A stretch of 64,000 nucleotides of DNA from Cryptomeria japonica. Lineage: Eukaryota > Streptophyta > Pinopsida > Cupressales > Cupressaceae. The notes beneath the pieces are model-generated. The model was not told where the DNA came from. It worked only from the letters and a program-made list of their open reading frames with translations, and did no database searches. The DNA lies in assembly GCF_030272615.1 (NCBI RefSeq), contig NC_081409.1, positions 205,403,364-205,467,363 on the forward strand. The letters run 5' to 3'. The first letter of the stretch is position 1. Each line of letters starts with the position of its first letter. This document shows, one piece after another, positions 56,887 to 64,000 of this stretch. The position numbers and the translations under genes are program-made.

Positions 56887-59609
56887 ATGTCAAACAGGAA
56901 GAGGGGTAGGAAACCTGAATGTGGGAAAGGCCAGGAGAGGCCAACAAAAAGCAGAACATTGTCTTCGTACTTTGGCATTGGAAAAGATTGTGGTGCAAAT
57001 CAAGAAGGTACATCATCACAAGTATAAGTACAAAATTTGCCACCTGCACCGCATATTGAAGACGGCAACGAACCTGATATCTCAAATCAGGATGATCTTG
57101 AAGAAGATTATTTGGTAGATACCCAAGTTAGCTAGAATGATATAATCGACTTGGTTGATAATGCCATTGATGATAATGCACGGAAGGGGAAAAGAAAAAC
57201 CATATCAAAAAAGGGTGAACCAAAATAAAAAAAGGATCAAGAGTGGGATATGTCAATGAGGAATTTTTAAATTAATTGGGCATCAAAGTATCCATTCATT
57301 GAACCAGTGGAGAATCCAATTGAAGGCGAGCCTACAATAGAATGCAGGTGTAAGATTTGCACTTGGAAACATAACAAGGAAATTAGGTTGCAGCTAAAAT
57401 TTGACATCATAGAAAAGCACATGGGTAAAGTTTATGAAAAACAAGTGATAGACGGGGTTGAAAAATCAGTGATAAGATGGAAAACAAAGGAGGAATGTAA
57501 GCATGTGAGGAATGTTGAAGAGTATTATTTTCATGATAAAATACAAACGAAGCCAGCTAAAGTTAAAGGTTCTATTGAAGTTGTTTTTGGAAAAGCAATG
57601 CAAATAGAACAACTGGGAAAAGCTATTCAATTAAGCATTGTTTTTTATATTTTGAGCAGAGGGCGTGCTATGACAGATTTCCCATCAATTAGTGGTTTAT
57701 TACACTTTTTGAAAGTTCCTAACTATCCTAATAGACACTGGTCAGTAAACAGTGTATGGGAATGGGCAAGTTGTCTTGCTGAGGTTGAAAAAGAAGATGT
57801 AAAGGAAAAAATAAGAGAGTCAAACTTTATTGCATTTTCTTAAGACGAAGTTACGGTAGTAGACAATACTTTATGGGTATGCATGCATGTTTATACTATA
57901 GAAAATCATACCCGCCAACCTCATCTACTATCTGTTGCTAAAATGAAGGAGAGTGCGACAGTGGAAAATTTATTTCAACTAGTAAAGAGAAGTTTAATTG
58001 AATAGGGAGGTATGGATGACATGACGGTAGCCAAAAAATTGGTTTGTGTTGGAGAAGATGGAGCTTCAGTAATGCAAGGTCACAGGAACGGTCTTTGTAC
58101 AAAGATTGAAACTTCATTTGCACTATACATTACTGCAATTCACTACATGGCTCACAGAATGAATCTAGCTTTTGGAATTGTGAGCAAGTTTCCTTCGGCT
58201 AAAAAATTGAAATTTTAATCAGAGAGCTCTACTCACACTTTCATCAAAGTCCCAAGCGATTTATGGAATTTCAACACTTTGCTAATGGAATAACTGATGG
58301 GAACAAGCTTCTCAAGGATAATGATACTAGATGGATCTCTTTGGATGGTCCAGCGCATCAAGTGTTTTCATAATATCCATCCTTGATTGGACTATTTTAC
58401 ACAACTCGCGATGAATCAGATCAACCAAAATTTCGTGAACTTCTTAGCAGGTTAAGTAATTTAGAGACACTCTTAACTTTAGCAGCTCTTCTCCCCATGC
58501 TAGAGGAAATGATGAATATTATGAAGGCTGTCCAAAAAAGAGCTTTGTATATTGCAGAATATGCTACGCTATGTAAGATGATATGCATGACCCTCGACAA
58601 TCTCTGTCGAAATCAACCAACACTATCTGATAAAAAATTTGTTAAGTGGCGGACACTCACAGATTTGAACAATCTTGATAACTTTTTACAAATCGGTGCA
58701 GACAGGGAGGTATGTGCCAATGTATGGGGAGTTGATATACCAATGCACTTCTAAGCCACGGTCGACCTCAAGGAACCAAGAAAGCGCCCCAGGAAGCAAC
58801 TAGCAAGAGTTACAAGGGAAGATTTCAACAAGATTGTTGAGACTGTAACTAGTTCTGTGAAGAAAGTTGCGTATGATCTTTCCTCACAAATTAGAAGTAG
58901 ATTCCCTCCTGACAACCTACTCAAGGCCATGTCTATCATTTTTCCTCATTATTGGAGCCTCAATAGTGCAGCCAAATTTTGAAGTAAGCTACTGACTTTG
59001 ATAAAATAATTTTGCATATACAGAGAATTGAATGGAGTAACTGTAAATGGAATATTAGACGATACTCATCTTCAAGAGCAATCATCTCATTTTGGATACA
59101 CTATGAGAGAACAATATGCCAAAATGGAGAACCCTCGCAAAGAGGGATCAGTAACAAGGCTTTGAAAAACTATAGCTGAGAACAAAATGTTGTGTGATTC
59201 AATGCCAAAATATGTTAAGCTTGTTGATTTATGTCTTACCATGATATTGGGTTCGGTGGAAGATGAGAGAGTTTTTAGTGCTTTGGGGTTCCTAAAATCA
59301 AAGCTAAGAAACAAACAAGAGAAAAATTTAGAAAATTCTTTGAGGCTCTATACATCTAGGTATGATGTCCACACTTTTCCTTACATTAGGGCACTGCAAA
59401 TCTGGAGGTCCAAATGTGAAAGAAGAGGTTTGGGAAACACTTTAAACCAAAGTGGCAGTGGAACTATTGCCCCATGTATTGGACCGTCACCTACTGGTAG
59501 CATTGAGATGTAGTTCGGCGAAGGTATGCAGACTCAGAGTGAAGAAACTCAAACCACAGACAAGAATCAAGAAAGCTTTGAATTTGATGAGGATGAATGG
59601 CAACTGTAA
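56887..59609 (+). pseudogene. hAT transposase, broken
   Basis: The ATG at 56887 follows a leader intron (donor AAAG|GTGAGC near 56786, acceptor TTTGGCAG near 56870). A basic N-terminus (MSNRKRGRKPE) precedes a BED-type zinc-finger region (CRCKICTWKHNKE...EKHMGK). The core shows FSxDEV, VGEDGASVMQGHRNG with the catalytic Asp, and ITAIHYMAHRMNLAF, where the usual Cys of the C-x2-H motif is Tyr. The C-terminal dimerisation block is YVKLVDLCLTMILGSVEDER and FSALGFLKSKLRNK. Stops include 57025, 57130, 57841, 58003, 58753 and 59511. A one-base deletion in the A run near 58203 shifts the frame. The frame would end at 59607 after an acidic tail. Confidence 0.87.
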
Positions 59610-59939
59610 GAGATTGGTATTTATTAATCTTATTACTGTATCTCATCATTCATATTACAAAATCATATTACTTTTTGCAATTAGAATTTAATATTGATTT
59701 GTAATTGTATTTTTCAACTTTCTATTTCTAGATTTAAAATAGCATAATAAAAAAAAACCATAATGTGTTTATTGATACAAAGATGTTTATTGTTTATTTA
59801 TACATGTTTGAGTCTCAAATCTGTGTGATACATTTTAGAACCATATGATACAATTCATCCAATAGTAATACACATGTCAAGAACTTAGATTTTCATTAAT
59901 TCTTTCAAAATATAGCCATATGATACAATTCATTCAATA

Positions 59940-60170
59940 GTAATACACCAATCTGTGTGATTTTCCATGAAAATTGCAAAAGTGAATACAAAGTTTTAGA
60001 ACCCTTTGCAAATGACCCTGAATTCCCTTTTATAGAAACAAGAGAGCAACAACAACTCCTCTGTGATTCTCCAATGTCCATGCAAAAGTGAATACAAAGT
60101 TTCAGAACCCTTTGCAAATGACCCTGAATTCCCTTTTATAGAAACAAGGGAGCAACAACAACTTCAGGTC
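59940..60170. repeat. 106-bp tandem duplication
   Basis: GCAAAAGTGAATACAAAG starts at 59976 and again at 60082. The following about 75 bp (TAGAACCCTTTGCAAATGAC and on to GAGCAACAACAACT) is nearly identical in both. A shorter repeat (CATATGATACAATTCATYCA) lies just before, at 59844 and 59913. Confidence 0.9.
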
Positions 60171-60465
60171 GAATTGCAAGTTTGCAACATGTAAAGACTG
60201 AACATCAAAATCACAAACTCAGCACAGATCTATATGGCCATCACATGCCATATTAGCAATTTAACATCTGCTACATGTTTGATGTATCATGTTCAAAAAA
60301 TAGAGTTCAAAATTAAATATTAATTCACGCCATGACAAATTAAACATAGATAATAGCAGTGCCTAAAACCTACTAATCAGAAACAGAGAAATGCATAAAT
60401 GTTAAAGCAAGCGAGAATTTGAGAATACAAATTTACTAGCTAAAGTTTTGCACTATGCATCATAA

Positions 60466-60610
60466 TTCATAGGCTGGATTAGCAAAATAGCAATAGTGAG
60501 TGTTGTTTTTTTCCTATTCATAAAATAGATTCATAGGCTGGATTAGCAAAATAGCAATAGCGAGTGCATCATATATTCCTAGGCTGGATTAGCAAAATAG
60601 CAAACAAAAA
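60466..60610. repeat. Three-copy repeat of TAGGCTGGATTAGC
   Basis: TAGGCTGGATTAGCAAAATA begins near 60470, 60534 and 60580, followed in two copies by GCAATAGYGAGTG. Confidence 0.9.
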
Positions 60611-60671
60611 AAACATAAAACCTTGAAATTAAGAGTAAAAGAAGAAAATTGTGCAATACATACTATGATTC

Positions 60672-63600
60672 TTAAGAATTGTGTGCCAATTTTTGTAGGG
60701 TGCTCCACTCTTCGTCTGGTGGAAGGTCAATATTCTGTAAACTATGGAAAGTCAACTCCAACTTCGTCAACATTCCATATTTAGAAGATTTACTTGACAT
60801 CACTGTTTCATCCAATACCGAATTTAGAGTTGTAAATGGCTGGATGAATTCCAGAAAGCTTTGTGGAGTTGTGTCCTTTGGAAGCAATTCTAAATCAAAC
60901 TTCATTTTTATCTTCATGCTTTTTTTGTAAGCTTCTTCTCCAATGAATTTATTTGATGTGTCAACAGGCTTAGGCAAACCAAGTTTAATCAAATTATTTT
61001 TCTTTTCTTGCAGCTTCAATATCTTTTTTCCACAACTTTCCATAACTTTTGTTGTTTCCCTTAGCTTCTGGCATTTTTGAATGATAGATGATGTCTTAAC
61101 TGTGGCATCAATGCGGCTCTTAATTCCCTTGGATGCCAAGTAGCTATCACTGGAACTGCAGACTACTTTCAGAATCTTTTTTTCCATATCCTCTTTTGAA
61201 TAAACATGTGTGATCTTCTCATAGTGCCCTTTGATTTTTATATAAATTAGTCTCATACTTTTAGTCAATTGAAACCATTCACACAACTTCTCACTCCTCT
61301 ACATTATTTATTGCCAAATATTTTCTTGTATATACTTCGTTGTATTTTTCATATTATCTTTCAATCTATCCTCCAAAGTTTTTATTTTATCATTTGCATT
61401 GTGCAGGTCTTCTTTCATTTGTGCACATTTTTTTCTTTCTTCCTCTACTTCCTCTTGCAAATGTTTTTCTTTTTCCTTCCCATGATCCAATAGGTCCTGT
61501 AATTTTCTCATTTCGGCGGCAACAAACTCCTAACTTTTGTATAATTTTTGAAAACTGGCTTTTTCCTCAACAATTTTTTTATTGCTTTTAGCCAGTTTTT
61601 CTGTCAAGTCCTTTAATTCTGCATTCATCTTCTCCTGCTCTGCAATTTCTACTGCAGAGCCCGAATTTTTTATCCTTTTCTGTAAATCATTGCACTTGTG
61701 ATCTGCTGCTTTCCTCCTTGATTTTTTCATTTTCCAGGTCTGCCTGTAACTTTTCTATTTGTTTCTCCAGTTTAGTTTTTTCTCTCTCCAACCTTAACAG
61801 TGAAGTGTAGACCACTTTGTTAGTCCTTTTTGACACACTAATTTTGTCCACATTATGTACTTTGGAAAAATCCATTTGGAGGGTGCTAACTTGAAATTGA
61901 GAGGGATCTATCTGACTGTGTGGTGGATTTTTATCTTTAGATGGGGTTGGGGGCATAACAACCATGAACTCCATCATATCTTTCTATGGGTCATATGTTG
62001 GAAATACCCTGTTCCTTGCAGGTTGTTCATTTACAACTTCAGACATGGAAAACCTATGAAATGCTTTCTTTTTTTCTTTATTTGCTTTTGTTGTGTGTTC
62101 ATATTTTTCATAGTAATCACGAAATTGAAAATCTAGGCTTGCTGAAGCAATTGAGTGTTTGAAAGGTGACATAGGAATACCATAGGCTCCAGTTCCACTT
62201 ATTCCTATGGTTTTAACTAATGCTTGACCAGAATTACCAACAACAGTTCTTGATGTTGTCCCACTCCCACTGACACTTTCATGTATAGTTTTCATAGTCT
62301 TTTGAGGTGTGTGATCTGAAGCTACAAATGATTGATTTGTAGTGTCAATGGCACTTGATATAGGATTCTCAATAGTATGAGATTTAGTATCTACCTCTAG
62401 TGGCCTCTTGCGAGAGATATTTTGTTGTTGCCCTTGTCCAACACCAAGACAACTAGTATCAGTAGTAGTACCCATTCCAACCCCACCAATCACAACGGCA
62501 CTTGACTGAACAATAATAGGAATACTATCCCCAGATTCCCCACCAGTGGCAGTAGCACTTGATTCACCACCAATGGGAATACCATGATGTGGTGGTGGTT
62601 GTGGATTTGAACCTAAAATAAATGTAGGTGGACCCTAAGGGTAATGAGTAGTACCTATCTGTGATGAATCTGAAGAATCAAGTCCAATGACTGGTTTAAG
62701 ATGACCTTTTGATTTTGACTATGATGGAAGTTGTACCTGAAGTGGATACCAAATGCCCTCTCCTCTGGCACCTGGACCACCACCTTCAAAACCCTTTTTT
62801 TCCACAAGGTTTGCCCCTTTGCTATATTTTTCTTTCATGGACTCATTGACTCCACCTAATATTTTCGAGACTATAGTAGTTGTTGGAGGGGTCTCAATGG
62901 CAACCTCATGCTCATCATCATCTTCAGTCCTGCCATGCTCATTATCCCACAATTTGCTAAACTATGCATCCTCGTCGATGCTCTCAAATTTTGCACTTGT
63001 CTTTGGTTCACCGTGATTCTTCCTCATAGTCCAAAAATCATTTATTTTGGTTTGAGTCCAATAATTCTCTTTACATTCATGCAAAATTGTTTTGGGAATA
63101 GATTTCTTAGATGGATTAGCATATTTAAGGTAGAAATTGTAGGACCTCCTATTTTGGACGCCCTGGCCCTCCTCTGTTGTCCTTTGTGTGTGCATTTGCA
63201 ATGCCATAATTTGTGATGAAATTTCTTCTGTTGAAATGTTATTGTCAGCTACAATTTTCTCCATCTCTTTTTTAACCTCATCTGAGGAGTCCACATTTCT
63301 AAGCTTTTCTAGCAACGGTTTACTTTCATGTTGACATAACGTTGAAGCATTCCCATTTTTCTTAAGCCTTTCTTGAACTACACCGATTGGATCATACTGC
63401 CAGAGACCCTCATCACCAAAGTTAAAAAATGTCAAAAAATCATGTGCCACATTGAATGCCTTTCTCTCAAATGTGAACCCTCCACATGAGAAAGGCAAGG
63501 AAGGAAATATGCTCTTCTTTTGCTGACCATGGAAGTGCCTATCTGTACTCTCCAATTGCCATACATACTCTAATGCAAATACCCTCTCTGTCACATGTAT

Positions 63601-64000
63601 TGGAAGTCTGTATGGTTTTACTGCTGATCCATAAAACCTTAACACAGTGAATTCTTCCATGAAGAACCACTTAGCCAGTTCTATTTGACTTCCAAGTTGA
63701 ATGCAATCTCTACAAGACACAGGCAACCTAGGCATTGGAGTGCTTGTAATTTCATTATACATTGGTGCCAAAAAGAAGTCTACAAAATGGTTGTAGTTCT
63801 TTTTGTTATCATGCATCCTTATCTTTGGTGTCCAATCATATATTGGACACTCTGTTCTCTTCCTAGTCTTCTCATCAATCTTATAGCTCACAATTTGAAG
63901 ATTGTTGGTCTCTAATATTGCATAATACTTGGATAGAAGGAGATAGCACAAGTAGGATGAGAACCTAAATGTCTTGCAGGAACCTTTTTTGATCATTAGT
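60672..64000 (-). pseudogene. Very long unrecognised ORF (about 1,100 codons), N-terminus at or beyond the window edge
   Basis: One minus frame runs from the edge (first ATG at 63996) to about 61700, then continues in another frame to 60672. Stops lie at 62962, 62719, 62634, 61984, 61530, 61308 and 61299; six are TAG and one is TAA. Residues 1-340 look globular: YDWTPKIRMHDNKKNYNHFV, DFFLAPMYNEITSTPMPRLP, FALEYVWQLESTDRHFHG and GDEGLWQYDPIGVVQERLKK. A Ser/Thr/Gly-rich low-complexity middle follows. Then comes a strong coiled coil (61900-61310: LEREKTKLEKQIEKLQADLE ... EKEKHLQEEVEEERKKC). The C-terminus has LNSVLDETVMSSKSSKYGML. No family is recognised. It is probably repeat-borne, given the surroundings, but a decayed host gene is possible. 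Confidence 0.6.

Larger units (their letters stand above)
56109..59700 (+). mobile_element. hAT-superfamily DNA transposon; right end not identified
   Basis: It begins with TAGTGGCGAATATTCGCC at 56109 where the E3 frame is broken. It contains a leader with clustered GGCGAA motifs, a leader intron and a decayed hAT transposase. I found no reverse-complement partner (TTCGCCACTA) downstream to about 60.7 kb, so the 3' end is deleted or diverged and the end given is approximate. The 8 bases before it are GATTACTT; no second copy was found. Confidence 0.75.

Noticed and set aside
1-64000. tRNA or rRNA genes
   Set aside because: I saw no full cloverleaf or rRNA segment. The tRNA-like words near 33.9 kb lack pairing for acceptor and anticodon stems.

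Overview
The window is a transposon-dense stretch of a plant nuclear genome. The clearest evidence is a class III (secretory) peroxidase gene with the classic plant 4-exon layout, surrounded by plant-type Ty3/gypsy and Ty1/copia elements, an hAT transposon, solo LTRs and microsatellites. The amount and age of nested repeat, and the families present, suggest a large repeat-rich genome, perhaps a conifer. That last step is inference from general impression, not proof. Only one gene, the peroxidase at 30187-32054 on the minus strand, looks intact and host-like. Every other long reading frame is transposon-derived and carries nonsense codons or frameshifts.

Layout. E1 (1-11100, +) is the 3' portion of a Ty3/gypsy element with protease, G-patch-like segment, RT, two RNase H domains and integrase. 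It also has an antisense plant-mobile-domain (PMD) ORF, two minisatellites and a 3' LTR. E1 is nested in E2 (11101-15504, -), an LTR element with a zinc-knuckle gag remnant and a long unrecognised ORF but no pol. E2 sits in a dispersed unit with a conserved intron and a KNKRG-type first coding exon (15505-16440). That unit continues into mirrored GA/CT tracts, an inverted-word satellite (17465-18390) and repeat R1 copy A. E4 (19494-25851, +) is a gypsy-type element with gag and protease remnants only. From 25852 to 35528 is AT-rich intergenic DNA holding the peroxidase gene. A terminal-inverted-repeat element lies at 35529-36608. From 37826 to 44957 come R1 copy B, a solo LTR with perfect 5-bp target duplication (39102-40607), a second satellite block, a BTB-like captured exon, another copy of the KNKRG 5' region and R1 copy C.

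E5 (44958-52566, -) is a complete copia element with both LTRs, primer-binding site, polypurine tract and perfect 5-bp target duplication. Its single gag-pol frame has ten stops. A third KNKRG locus (52567-53171) is interrupted by E3 (53172-56108, -), a relative of E2. E3 is in turn cut by an hAT element (56109 to about 59.7 kb) with clustered subterminal GGCGAA motifs. The window ends in a very long, unrecognised, coiled-coil-rich ORF on the minus strand (60672 to beyond 64000).

How the parts relate. E2, E3 and E5 share LTR ends, conserved LTR blocks, a tRNA-Met-type primer site and the same polypurine tract, but only E5 encodes pol. E2/E3 may therefore be non-autonomous partners of E5-like copia elements. 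Most inactivating changes look like C-to-T transitions. In the antisense PMD frame all 14 stops are TAG, as expected from decay of CAG codons at methylated CHG sites.
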